Part shown: positions 53,589 to 62,166 of the stretch, one piece after another
Numbering within the stretch: the stretch's first letter is position 1
Layout of the letters: the number at the start of each line of letters is the position of its first letter
Origin: Micromonospora halophytica
GTDB taxonomy: Bacteria > Actinomycetota > Actinomycetes > Mycobacteriales > Micromonosporaceae
Direction: 5' to 3'
Assembly (NCBI RefSeq): GCF_900090245.1
Contig: NZ_FMDN01000002.1
Coordinates: forward strand, 248,001 to 312,000
DNA: 64,000 nt
Position numbers and translations under genes: made by a program
Notes under the pieces: generated by a model
What the model was told of the DNA's origin: nothing
What the model saw: the letters and a program-made list of their open reading frames with translations, nothing else
The model's database searches: none

Positions 53589-54560
53589 TCAGCGCACCGG
53601 GACGGCGGCCCGGTAGAGCCGGGCCACCACCTCCTCGATGTCCGGCTCCACGACCGAGATGTCGCGCAGCGTGGCCAGACCGGCCAGCCCCGAGACCACC
53701 TGCGCCACCCCCGCCGACTCCAGCGCGTACACCAGGCGGCGCCCGTCGGTCTCCACCCGCGCGAGCGGTGCGCCCGGCAGCACCGGGGGCGTGGCCAGCG
53801 GGGCGTCCAGTTCGGCGACGACCAGCCGCCGGGAGCCGTACCGGCCGTGCAGATCGGCGATCGTGCCGTCGTGCACCACCCGGCCGTGGTCGATCACCAC
53901 CAGTCGGCGGCAGAGCCGCTCGATGTCGGCCAGGTCGTGGGTGGTGAGCACCAGCGTCGTGTCGCCGGCCCGGCCCAGCTCGGCGAGGAAGTCCCGGACC
54001 GCCTGCTTGCTCACCACGTCCAGGCCGATCGTCGGCTCGTCCAGGAAGAGCACCTGCGGCCCGTGCAGCAGGGCGGCGGTCAGCTCGCCGCGCATCCGCT
54101 GGCCGAGGGAGAGCTGCCGGACCGGGGTGTCCAGGAAGCCGTCGAGGTCGAGCAGGCCCCGGCAGCGGCGCAGCCGGGCGGCGTGCGCGTCGGCCGGCAC
54201 CCGGTAGACGTGCCGGAGCAGGTCGAACGAGTCCCGCAGCGGCAGGTCCCACCAGAGCTGCGAACGCTGCCCGAACACCACGCCGACACCGAGCGCCAGC
54301 CGGGTGCGCTCGGCCACCGGGCGCAGCCCGCAGACCCGGACCTCCCCCGCCGACGGGGTCAGCACCCCGGTGAGCATCTTCAGCGTGGTGGACTTGCCGG
54401 CCCCGTTCGGACCGATGTAGCCGAGCATCTCGCCCCGGTCGACCCGCAGGTCCACCCCGTCGACGGCGGTGACCACGCGCTTCCTGCGGCGCAGCCGGCC
54501 GGCCTTGACCCGTACCGTGAACTCCTTGCGCAGTCCCTGCGCGTCGATGACCAGGCTCAT
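53589..54560 (-). CDS. ABC-2-type exporter ATPase
   Basis: A 323-residue ATPase with Walker A GPNGAGKS, an unusual Q-loop region VFGQRSQLWWDLP, signature LSLGQRMRGEL, Walker B VLFLDEPTIGLD and H-loop THD. The C-terminal 80 residues form an extra domain. The GQRSQLWWDLP motif is typical of exporters paired with ABC2_membrane_6 permeases. ATG 54560 overlaps the upstream permease stop (ATGA), so all three genes form one operon on the minus strand. Substrate unknown. Confidence 0.9.
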   Translation of the reverse strand: MSLVIDAQGLRKEFTVRVKAGRLRRRKRVVTAVDGVDLRVDRGEMLGYIGPNGAGKSTTLKMLTGVLTPSAGEVRVCGLRPVAERTRLALGVGVVFGQRSQLWWDLPLRDSFDLLRHVYRVPADAHAARLRRCRGLLDLDGFLDTPVRQLSLGQRMRGELTAALLHGPQVLFLDEPTIGLDVVSKQAVRDFLAELGRAGDTTLVLTTHDLADIERLCRRLVVIDHGRVVHDGTIADLHGRYGSRRLVVAELDAPLATPPVLPGAPLARVETDGRRLVYALESAGVAQVVSGLAGLATLRDISVVEPDIEEVVARLYRAAVPVR

Positions 54561-55450
54561 GACCCCGTACTCCGGTAGTGGCGGACACCGACGCGCCAGG
54601 CCGCGGCCGCGCCGGCGAGGGCGACCAGCGCGACGCCCGGGGCGGCCCAGCCGGCCCAGGCCGGCAGGCCGAGCGGGTCGGCGCGGCCGAGCAGCGCAAG
54701 CGCCGGCTGGTAGCTGACGAAGGCGAATCCCAGACCGTACGCGAAGGCCGCGCGGAACCAGCCCTCGAAGACCGTGACCGGGTACGACGTGAAGTCGCGC
54801 CCGCCGTAGGTGACCGAGTTGGCCAGTTCCCCCGACTCCACCCAGAAGAACGAGACGGTGGCGGTGGCGACGAAGACCGCGCCGAAGAAGACGACCGCGG
54901 CCAGCGGGGCGACCACGGCGAGCACCACCCGGGCCGGGGTCCACTCGATGCCTGCGACGGACAGCGCCGCCACCCACACCGCCAGCCCGAACAGCGCCCG
55001 GGAGACCTTGCGCAGCGGCAGGTCCATCAGCAGCAGCTGGGGCAACGCGCCGAGCGGCCGCAGCAGCACGGCGTCGAACAGGCCGGTGCGCACGTACCGG
55101 GGCAGCCGCTCGACGTTGCCGACCAGCAGGTCGGCGGTGGCGAACGCGACGGCGGTCAGCCCGACCATCACCAGCGTCTCGCGCAGGGTGAACCCGCCCA
55201 GCTCCCGGGTCACCCCGTAGAGCACCAGGACGGTCAGCACGTCGAAGACGGTGGCCCCGACGTTGCCCAGCAGGTCGACCACGAAGGAGGTCCGGTACGC
55301 CGTCTGGGAGCGTGCCTGCGCCCCGAGCAGCGCCCGGTACGCGGTCAGCGTCCCGCCGGACGGCTCAGCCACCCTGTCCGCCACCGGCGTCCCGCCGGAC
55401 GGCTCAGCCACCCTGCATGCCACCGGCGTTCCGCCGGAGGGCTCAGCCAC
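54557..55450 (-). CDS. ABC-2 permease A (ABC2_membrane_6-like) with triplicated start
   Basis: A 297-residue permease with about six membrane helices; YRALLGAQARSQTAYRTSFVVDLLGN opens the conserved part. It is encoded with three in-frame starts (GTG 55450, 55411, 55372), each beginning MAEPSGGT because a 39-bp unit is repeated. The ancestral start is probably GTG 55372 (271 residues), which reads directly into the conserved region. The first start overlaps the stop of permease B. Partner of the downstream ATPase. Confidence 0.87.
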   Translation of the reverse strand: MAEPSGGTPVACRVAEPSGGTPVADRVAEPSGGTLTAYRALLGAQARSQTAYRTSFVVDLLGNVGATVFDVLTVLVLYGVTRELGGFTLRETLVMVGLTAVAFATADLLVGNVERLPRYVRTGLFDAVLLRPLGALPQLLLMDLPLRKVSRALFGLAVWVAALSVAGIEWTPARVVLAVVAPLAAVVFFGAVFVATATVSFFWVESGELANSVTYGGRDFTSYPVTVFEGWFRAAFAYGLGFAFVSYQPALALLGRADPLGLPAWAGWAAPGVALVALAGAAAAWRVGVRHYRSTGS

Positions 55451-55456
55451 CCTGCA
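55352..55456 (-). repeat. 39-bp tandem repeat across a stop/start junction
   Basis: Two full units (55352-55390, 55391-55429) and a 27-bp partial unit (55430-55456). On the minus strand each carries CAGGGTGGCTGAGCC, including the GTG start of permease A. Period 39 keeps the frame, so the duplication adds start codons instead of disrupting the gene. Confidence 0.92.
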
Positions 55457-56273
55457 CCACCAGCCGCCGCTCGGCCCGGCGCTGCACCCACCGGCAGCCG
55501 GCCAGCAGGAGCACCGCCCAGCCGGCCTGGAGCGCGACCAGCCCGACCTGGGTGGGCGTCGGGTCCCGCTCGACCAGCACGTCGAGCGGGGTCTGCAACA
55601 GGCTCGGGAACGGCGTGCCCAGCCAGAGCGTCCACTGGACGCCCTCGGGCAGGAAGCGCAGCGGGAAGTAGAGCCCGGCCAGCACGCCGGAGCCGAGCGT
55701 CCAGAGGATCATCGGCCCGCGCACGTCCTGCAACCAGTACGCGGTGGCGTTGACCAGGAACCGGCAGGCGAAGCAGAGCACCACGGCCAGCACCGCCGAG
55801 GTGAGGAAGAGCGGCAGGGTCGCCCAGCGGGTGGGCAGGTGGACGTCGAAGAAGAGGGGCCCGACGAGCACCGGGGGCAGCATCCGGGCCAGGGCGGCGT
55901 ACCCGGCGCGGCCCAGGTCGGTGGCGAGGTAGCTGGTCACCGGGTCCACCGGGCGGAGCAGGTCGGTCGCGACGTCACCGGTGCGGATCCGGTCGGCCAG
56001 GTCGGTCCAGCCCCAGAGCAGGATCACCGCGAGCAGCCCCTGGCCGGCCCAGACGAACGTCGCGATCTGCGCCCGGTCGTATCCGGCGGCCGCGCCGGCG
56101 GTGCCGGCCACGGCGAGCAGCACGTAACACTTCAGGAAGCCGAAGACCGAATTGGTGACCACGCCCGCCACGGCGGCCTGCCGGTAGGTGGCGTATCGTC
56201 GGAAGCCAGATCGTGATATGGCCCAAAATGTCCGAAACCGTGGGATAACGTTTGAGTCCGTGGGCGGTGCCAC
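55443..56273 (-). CDS. ABC-2 permease B (ABC2_membrane_6-like)
   Basis: About 276 residues, six probable membrane helices. It opens near FRTFWAISRSGFRRYATYRQAAVAG and includes LFFDVHLPTRWATLPLFLTSAVLAVVLCFACRFLVNATAYWLQD segments typical of the family. It pairs with permease A as a heterodimer. The start is uncertain: GTG 56273 is the first reasonable one, with no ribosome site; the same frame runs open far upstream because of codon bias on the opposite strand. First gene of the exporter operon, divergent from the WG-repeat gene. Confidence 0.82.
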   Translation of the reverse strand: MAPPTDSNVIPRFRTFWAISRSGFRRYATYRQAAVAGVVTNSVFGFLKCYVLLAVAGTAGAAAGYDRAQIATFVWAGQGLLAVILLWGWTDLADRIRTGDVATDLLRPVDPVTSYLATDLGRAGYAALARMLPPVLVGPLFFDVHLPTRWATLPLFLTSAVLAVVLCFACRFLVNATAYWLQDVRGPMILWTLGSGVLAGLYFPLRFLPEGVQWTLWLGTPFPSLLQTPLDVLVERDPTPTQVGLVALQAGWAVLLLAGCRWVQRRAERRLVVQGG

Positions 56274-56394
56274 AGTGGCGGTGACCGAGCCCACGCCGCT
56301 ACCCTCCATCCGCAGCCTTGCCGTGCCGGGTCGGGCGACTCTACCGGCAGGTGAGGGCCCCCGGCACGACAATTTCCAACGAGGTGACACCGCC

Positions 56395-56460
56395 GTGAGC
56401 GAGCGACGCGAGCCGGGCATCGGGCCGCGCCGCACGCGCGACGTCAAGGGCTCCCGATGA
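56395..56460 (+). CDS. 21-codon start-stacked leader ORF (MSERREPG type)
   Basis: GTG 56395 follows GAGGTGA at 7 nt. The peptide opens MSERREPGIGPRRTRDVKG; its TGA overlaps ATG 56457 of the WG-repeat gene (ATGA). The leader begins GTGAGCGAGCGACGCGAGC, similar to the leaders at 41882 and 45486, and ends with AAGGG, which can serve as the ribosome site of the main gene. Confidence 0.5.
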   Translation: MSERREPGIGPRRTRDVKGSR

Positions 56461-59400
56461 GCAGCGGCTACCGCTGGAACGATCCGGCCGAGCCCTCCTG
56501 GGTGGTGGAGCCGACCACCGAATGGCACCCCCAGTTTCCCGGCCAGCGCTACCCGGGCGACATCGGCTCCCGGCACGTCCCGCCACCCGCACGCGGACGC
56601 GCCGCCGCGATCGGCCGCGCCGAGGTGCCCCCGCTCGCCCCGACCCGCCCCGACGGCACGTACCTCGGGCGGTCCTGGGCCGACCACGACGAGGACCTGT
56701 CCCGCTGGACCGGCCACCCGGTCGACGACGAGCGACCCGAGGACGAGCCGTACCGGCCGCCGGCCGGCGAGCGGGTCTGGGTGCGCGAGCGCCGCCAGCC
56801 CGAGCCGGACCGGCACGCCGGCCGCCGCCCCGACCAGCAGCGCCCCGGCCCTGCCGAACGCTCCCGCGAGGCCGCCTGGCACCCCGACCGCAGCGCCCCC
56901 GACCGTGGTGCCCCCGACCGGTACGACGGCCGGCCGCAGCGCCCCGCGGCCGGGGTCACCCCGGTCTCCCCCGGCCCCCGGCCCGAGCCGGTCCGGGGCG
57001 GTGAGCCCGGTTGGCTGCCCGAGCCGGGCGAGGCGCTGCCGCCCCACCATGGTGGGCACGACCGGCGGCGCGACACCCGCGAGCCGGGCCCCGGCGACCA
57101 CCGGGGTCGCACCGACCGGGAGATCCCCGGCCGCTACCGCGAACACGACGAGCGTCGCCGCCGCGAGTACGACGACCGTCCACCGGCCCCCCGCGGGTAC
57201 GACGATCGCCGCCCGCCCGGGTACGACGACGGCCACCGGCTGCCGCCCCGGCCGGACGAGCGGTGGCAGCGCGGGTACGACGACCAGCGGCGCAACGACC
57301 CGCACCCGCAGCCGGACGGGTACCGCCGCCCGGACGAGCGGCCGTACCTCGACGAGCGCCGGCGCTCCGAGGAGCGTGGCCCCTGGCGCGAGTCGTCCGC
57401 CCGGGCCGAGGCGTACCCGGACCGGCGGCCACGGGAGGCCGCTCCGCCCGCCGAGGCGTACCGCGAGCCGTGGCCGCGCGACCGTGACGCCGGGCATCGA
57501 CCCGGTACGGCACGGCCCGAGTACGCGCGCCAGCCGGAGCCACGTCCCGACCAGCGCCGCCCGGTGGAGCCCCCGCCCGGGACCGATCCCCGGCCTGGCC
57601 GCCACGACGACCGTCCCGCCGCGCGCGGCCAGGTCCCCGGCGCCGCCGGGCCGGTCCCGCCGACGCGCCCCGGTCACGGCCCGACCGCACCGGGCCGCCC
57701 GATCTCCCCCGCGCCGATCTCCCCCGCGCCGATCTCCGGTGCTCCGGTCTCCGGTCCGCCTGTCCCGGGCGTCCCCGTGGCGGGCCCGGGCATCGCCCGC
57801 CCCGCCACGGACGGGCCCGCCACCGCCCGGCCGACCTCCGGCGCACCCGGCCGACCCGTCACCTGGTCCACGGCCGATGGCCCAGGCGTCCCCCGACCCA
57901 CCTCCGGCGCACCTGCCCGCCCCGACCAGGCCCGGCCCACGCCCGAACGGTCCGTCGCCCGGCCCACGCCCGACGTCGACCGGCCGACGTCGGGCGCGCC
58001 CGTCGACAGGTCCGCCGACGCCCGGCCGGTCTCCGGGGGCCCGGGGGGCGAGCCGGGTCCGCAGTCCGCGGCACGGGCGGCCGACGGCCCGGCCCTGGAG
58101 ATCACCCCGGAACGTCCCCGTCGGTACGTACCGCCGTCGCCCGCTCCCGACCCCGTGGCGCCCCCGCCCCGCACCACCGTGCCCAACAGCGCGGAAGCCT
58201 GGTTCCGGCCGGCCAAACCGGTGCCGCCGTCCTCGTCCGAGGACGCTCCGGCGACCGGGGCACCCGTCGGCCGGGACGGCTCCTCCGGCGTCCCGGCGGC
58301 CCGCCCGACACCCACTGACGGCGCAGCGGGCATTGCCCGGCCGACGCCGACGGGCCCGGCCTCGCAGCCGACCGGCTACGCGCCGGCAGCGACCCCGGAC
58401 GCGTCGCCGTCCGGCGCCGCGTCGCCGCAGTCCGGCCGGGTGTCGGGGTCGGATCAGCCCGTCTCCGCCCCGCCGGTCACGCCCGATCCCCCTGCCACCC
58501 CCGTCCGGCCGGTGTCGACACCACCGTCGGTCTCCGCGCCGGCCGGCGCGGACGGCGCGCGGTCGTCGGCCGTGCGCCCGACGCCGCCGACGGACGCGGC
58601 TCCCCGCGACCCGGTGGATCCCGGCCCGGTTCCGGTGGTCTGGCCCGCCACGACTCCACCGGTCGTCCCGGTCGCTGATCCCCAGGAGAACCAGGTGGCG
58701 GCGCCGGTCGACGCCCGCCCGGTGTCGGCGCCGCCCGCCCCGGTGCCGTCGCCTGTGGCGCCCGGGGCGGCGCCGCGCCCGGCCGTCCCTGCCGACACCG
58801 CCGAGGACGCCGGTCCGACGCCGGCCGCCCCCGTACCGCCGGTGGTCGGGCGGCCCGTCTCCGGGCCTCCCCTGGCCGCCCGACCGGTGTCCGCGCCGCC
58901 CGTCCCGGTGTCCGCACCGCCCACACAGCTGTCCGCACCTGCGGCTCAGGTGTCCGCGCCCCCGGTTGTCGGCGTCGGCGCCCGGCCGGCGGCGGACCCG
59001 GTGGCCCGGCGACCCGGGGCAGCCTCCGACGAGGCCGCCACGACGGCTGACGAGGCGTCCCGCCCCGTCTCCGCGCCGACCGCTCCCGAGGGGTCGGACC
59101 CGTCGGCCGCGCCGACCCCCGTCGCCGACGGGCCGACCGACCAGCACGACCCGGGGCCCACCGTGACCGCCGGTCACCGTCCGGAACCGGTCGAGGACAC
59201 GGCCACCAGGGCGGACTCCGCGCAGCCGGAACCTGACGACGAGACGCGCGCGGCGGACCTTCCGGCCGTCCCGGCGTCCGTCCCGCCGGCAGGCCCGGCG
59301 AGCGAGCCGACGGTGCAGGACACCAGGCCGGCGGACGAGCCCGACCCGCACCCGGCCACCCCGACGGACCAGCCGCCGGACGGGCCGGCTCCGCAGGCCA

Positions 59401-60785
59401 CCACGGCACCGGCGGCGACCGCGCCCGACACCGCGCCGTCGGCACCGAAGGCCGCCCCGCCGGCCACCGCCACCGTCGCTCAGGGCGACCCGGAGCAGGT
59501 GCTGGCCGGGTACCGGTGGCGGCTCGACCAGGACACCCTGTGCGAGGTCGTCGACGACCCGGACGAGTTGCGGACGCTGCGACGGCGACTGACCGAGAAG
59601 CTGGGCGTCTCCCTGGACAACCGGGCCCGCGCCCGGCTGCTGAGCCTGCGTGCCGTGGTCTCCCGCGTCGTGGACGACCTGGACGACGCCCTCGCCGACG
59701 GCCGGCTCGCCCTCACGTACGCCGAGGCGACCGGGGAACTGCGGCGGACCGCTCTGGCCCGGGCCCGGTTGGCGGAGGTGCTGCGCCGCAAGGGCGAGCA
59801 CGCCGAGGCCGACCGGCTCTTCGCCGAGGCCAACTCGACGGAGTTGCCGGACCGGCTGCGGGCAGCCCTGCACGAGCACGCGGGCCGGTCCTGCTACGAC
59901 CAGGGCCGGCTGATGGAGGCGTGCGAGCACTTCGAGCGGGCGTTGGACCTGCGCCGCGCCGACGACCCGGAGCTGACCGAGCGGATCAGGATCTCGCTGG
60001 ACGCCGTGCACGCGCGGGCGGCGGCCCGGGGCGGCTTCGGGCCGTACCCCCGGACCCGGGAGGAGGTGTTGCGCGGACACCGCTCCCCGGTGCCCACGTT
60101 CGACGGCGGCCTGGGTCTGTGGGGTTACGCGGACACCGACGGCGAGCTGGTGATCGGCTACACCTACGCCGAGGCGCAGCCCTTCTCCGAGGGCAAGGCC
60201 TGGGTACGCCGTCCGGACGCCCCGGGTTGGGAGCTGGTCGACGAGACCGGAGCGATCCTGCTCGCCCCGGCGTACCCGGGGGTGCGCGCCTTCTCCGACG
60301 GCCTGGCCTGGGTGTCCCGCGGTGGGGACGCGGACTGGACGGCGATCGAGCCGGACGGCACCGAGGTGACGCACGGCGGTTTCGAGGAGGTACGCCCGTT
60401 CCGGGGCGGCGTGGCCGCGGTCCGCCGGGGCGGCTGGGGGGCGGTGAACCGCGACGGCCGGATGGTCGTCCCGCCCCGCTACCACGGCTTTCGCACAGTG
60501 CTGGCCGACGGCCGGCAGGTGGACGGGTTCACCGACGAAGGGCTGGCCGTGGTGGAGGTCGGCGGCCTGCGCGGCGTGGTGAACCGGGCCGGGAAGGTGC
60601 TGGTGGCGCCGGCCCATCCGGCGCTGGTGATCCACCCGGTGGCCTTCCTGGCCACCGACGGTACCGGCCGCTGGGGGGCGCTGGACCGGGACGGCGGGTC
60701 ACTGATCGACCCGGTGCACCCGGGCCGCGACGCGGTGCTGGCCGAGATCGACCTGCTGCTGGCCGACGCCCACCCGGTGCTCTGA
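56457..60785 (+). CDS. Giant proline/arginine-rich protein with TPR and WG repeats
   Basis: A 1442-residue protein. Residues 1-100 have some order (YRWNDPAEPSWVVEPTTEW, TYLGRSWADHDEDLSRW). About 100-1005 is disordered: first Arg/Asp/Tyr-rich (YDDRR, GYDD, RPDER repeats), then Pro/Ala/Val/Thr-rich with many RPVSAPP and RPTPxxP motifs. About 1006-1190 is TPR-like helices (ALARARLAEVLRRKGEHAEADRLFAEA). About 1195-1430 holds WG repeats (WGYADTDGELVIGY, WELVDETGAILLAP, WGAVNRDGRMVVPP, RGVVNRAGKVLVAP, WGALDRDGGSLIDP). No signal peptide or membrane helix. Function unknown; a scaffold is plausible. Confidence 0.88.
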   Translation: MSSGYRWNDPAEPSWVVEPTTEWHPQFPGQRYPGDIGSRHVPPPARGRAAAIGRAEVPPLAPTRPDGTYLGRSWADHDEDLSRWTGHPVDDERPEDEPYRPPAGERVWVRERRQPEPDRHAGRRPDQQRPGPAERSREAAWHPDRSAPDRGAPDRYDGRPQRPAAGVTPVSPGPRPEPVRGGEPGWLPEPGEALPPHHGGHDRRRDTREPGPGDHRGRTDREIPGRYREHDERRRREYDDRPPAPRGYDDRRPPGYDDGHRLPPRPDERWQRGYDDQRRNDPHPQPDGYRRPDERPYLDERRRSEERGPWRESSARAEAYPDRRPREAAPPAEAYREPWPRDRDAGHRPGTARPEYARQPEPRPDQRRPVEPPPGTDPRPGRHDDRPAARGQVPGAAGPVPPTRPGHGPTAPGRPISPAPISPAPISGAPVSGPPVPGVPVAGPGIARPATDGPATARPTSGAPGRPVTWSTADGPGVPRPTSGAPARPDQARPTPERSVARPTPDVDRPTSGAPVDRSADARPVSGGPGGEPGPQSAARAADGPALEITPERPRRYVPPSPAPDPVAPPPRTTVPNSAEAWFRPAKPVPPSSSEDAPATGAPVGRDGSSGVPAARPTPTDGAAGIARPTPTGPASQPTGYAPAATPDASPSGAASPQSGRVSGSDQPVSAPPVTPDPPATPVRPVSTPPSVSAPAGADGARSSAVRPTPPTDAAPRDPVDPGPVPVVWPATTPPVVPVADPQENQVAAPVDARPVSAPPAPVPSPVAPGAAPRPAVPADTAEDAGPTPAAPVPPVVGRPVSGPPLAARPVSAPPVPVSAPPTQLSAPAAQVSAPPVVGVGARPAADPVARRPGAASDEAATTADEASRPVSAPTAPEGSDPSAAPTPVADGPTDQHDPGPTVTAGHRPEPVEDTATRADSAQPEPDDETRAADLPAVPASVPPAGPASEPTVQDTRPADEPDPHPATPTDQPPDGPAPQATTAPAATAPDTAPSAPKAAPPATATVAQGDPEQVLAGYRWRLDQDTLCEVVDDPDELRTLRRRLTEKLGVSLDNRARARLLSLRAVVSRVVDDLDDALADGRLALTYAEATGELRRTALARARLAEVLRRKGEHAEADRLFAEANSTELPDRLRAALHEHAGRSCYDQGRLMEACEHFERALDLRRADDPELTERIRISLDAVHARAAARGGFGPYPRTREEVLRGHRSPVPTFDGGLGLWGYADTDGELVIGYTYAEAQPFSEGKAWVRRPDAPGWELVDETGAILLAPAYPGVRAFSDGLAWVSRGGDADWTAIEPDGTEVTHGGFEEVRPFRGGVAAVRRGGWGAVNRDGRMVVPPRYHGFRTVLADGRQVDGFTDEGLAVVEVGGLRGVVNRAGKVLVAPAHPALVIHPVAFLATDGTGRWGALDRDGGSLIDPVHPGRDAVLAEIDLLLADAHPVL

Positions 60786-60830
60786 GCCACCCCGCCACCG
60801 CGCCGACCGGTGGTCATGATCGGACCGGAC

Positions 60831-60836
60831 TAGGGT
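60831..60836 (+). promoter_or_regulatory. Putative -10 (TAGGGT) for a leaderless aldo-keto reductase transcript
   Basis: TAGGGT is followed by 7 nt (CGGAAGC) and ATG 60844. The 58-bp gap after the WG gene contains no better candidate. Confidence 0.52.
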
Positions 60837-60843
60837 CGGAAGC

Positions 60844-61842
60844 ATGGAATTCCGACACCTAGGCCGCTCGGGCCTGATGGTCAGCGAGATCTCGTACGGC
60901 AACTGGATCACCCACGGTTCCCAGGTCGAGGAGGAGGCGGCGCTGGCCTGTGTCCGGGCCGCCCTGGACACCGGCATCACCACCTTCGACACCGCCGACG
61001 TGTACGCCGGCACCCGGGCCGAGGAGGTGCTCGGCAGGGCGCTGGCGGGTGAGCGTCGCGAGGGGCTGGAGATCTTCACGAAGGTCTACTGGCCGACCGG
61101 CCCGGGCCGCAACGACCGGGGCCTGTCCCGCAAGCACATCATGGAGTCGATCAACGGCTCGCTGCGCCGGCTGCGCACCGACCACGTCGACCTCTACCAG
61201 GCCCACCGGTACGACTACAGCACGCCGCTGGAGGAGACGATGGAGGCGTTCGCCGACGTCGTGCACTCCGGCAAGGCGCACTACATCGGCGTCTCCGAGT
61301 GGAAGGCGTCGCAGATCCGCGAGGCCCACGCCCTGGCCCGGGAGCTGCGCATCCCGCTGGTCTCCAACCAGCCGCAGTACTCGATGCTGTGGCGGGTCAT
61401 CGAGACCGAGGTCGTACCCACCAGCGAGGAGCTGGGCGTGTCGCAGATCGTCTGGTCGCCGATGGCGCAGGGCGTGCTCTCCGGCAAGTACCTGCCGGGG
61501 CAGCCGCCGCCGGCCGGCTCCCGGGCCACCGACGAGAAGTCGGGCGCCGGGTTCATCGCCCACTGGCTGACCGACGAGGTGCTGACCCGGGTGCAGCGGC
61601 TCAGGCCCCTCGCGGAGCAGGCCGGGCTGACCATGCCGCAGCTCGCCGTCGCCTGGGTGCTGCAGAACCCGAACGTCGCCTCGGCGATCATCGGGGCGTC
61701 CCGGCCGGAGCAGGTGCACGACAACGTCAAGGCGTCCGGCGTGAAGCTCGACGCCGACCTGCTCAAGGCGATCGACGAGATCGTCGAGCCGGTCACCGAG
61801 CGGGACGCGGCCAGGACCGAGAGCCCGGCCCAGCGTCCGTGA
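60844..61842 (+). CDS. Aldo/keto reductase (Kv-beta-like)
   Basis: A 332-residue NADPH-dependent oxidoreductase of the TIM-barrel AKR superfamily. Catalytic tetrad Asp49, Tyr54, Lys80 and His121 is intact (FDTADVYAG, IFTKVYW, YQAHRYD). Typical family segments SEISYGNW, YIGVSEWKASQI, QPQYSMLWR and SPMAQGVLSGKY place it with the Kv-channel beta-subunit/YghZ-like group. Substrate not predictable. Followed by a strong terminator; independent of the upstream giant gene. Confidence 0.93.
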   Translation: MEFRHLGRSGLMVSEISYGNWITHGSQVEEEAALACVRAALDTGITTFDTADVYAGTRAEEVLGRALAGERREGLEIFTKVYWPTGPGRNDRGLSRKHIMESINGSLRRLRTDHVDLYQAHRYDYSTPLEETMEAFADVVHSGKAHYIGVSEWKASQIREAHALARELRIPLVSNQPQYSMLWRVIETEVVPTSEELGVSQIVWSPMAQGVLSGKYLPGQPPPAGSRATDEKSGAGFIAHWLTDEVLTRVQRLRPLAEQAGLTMPQLAVAWVLQNPNVASAIIGASRPEQVHDNVKASGVKLDADLLKAIDEIVEPVTERDAARTESPAQRP

Positions 61843-61848
61843 CACCCT

Positions 61849-61881
61849 GCCGGGCCGGCGCGGCCTCCGCGCCGGCCCGGC
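61849..61881 (+). terminator. Hairpin terminator of the aldo-keto reductase
   Basis: A perfect 15-bp inverted repeat (GCCGGGCCGGCGCGG / CCGCGCCGGCCCGGC) with a 3-nt loop followed by CCTTTTCCC, close to a classic intrinsic terminator. Confidence 0.88.
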
Positions 61882-62166
61882 CCTTTTCCCGGGTACGCCG
61901 GGCCTGACGCCGCCCCGCCGCTGCGCGGCGGCTCCCGGCGGCGAGGGCGTCGGCCCGGCCGGGCCGACGCGGGCCGGTACCGCGTGATCGGGGCGGCTCG
62001 GCCGGCCCTGGCCGCCTTCCGGCGGGGAGGGAGCATGGGCGCTACGGACTTGAACTCACAGATGGATCGGCGGAGCACCGATCCATCTGTGCGATCAGGT
62101 CCGTAGCGTCCGCGACCCTCACCCCGAGCGCCGAAGACGGTGTCGCACACGGGTGCCGGCCGGCGG
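61882..62166. other. Intergenic region with one palindromic element
   Basis: Between the terminator and the convergent M50 protease. Apart from the 67-bp palindrome at 62041-62107 nothing gene-like is seen. Confidence 0.7.
62041..62107. repeat. 67-bp palindrome of the GCTACRGAC family
   Basis: Two 30-bp arms (62041-62070, 62078-62107) match at 27 positions with a 7-nt loop. The right arm matches the ends of the 253-bp element at 33269-33521 at 24 of 29 positions. It is the compact form, without the long interior. Confidence 0.92.

Noticed and set aside
55443..60635. 1730-codon open frame on the minus strand antisense to the WG-repeat gene
   Set aside because: Only its last part (permease B) is conserved. 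The rest mirrors the repetitive, GC-rich plus-strand gene, and lack of stops follows from codon bias.
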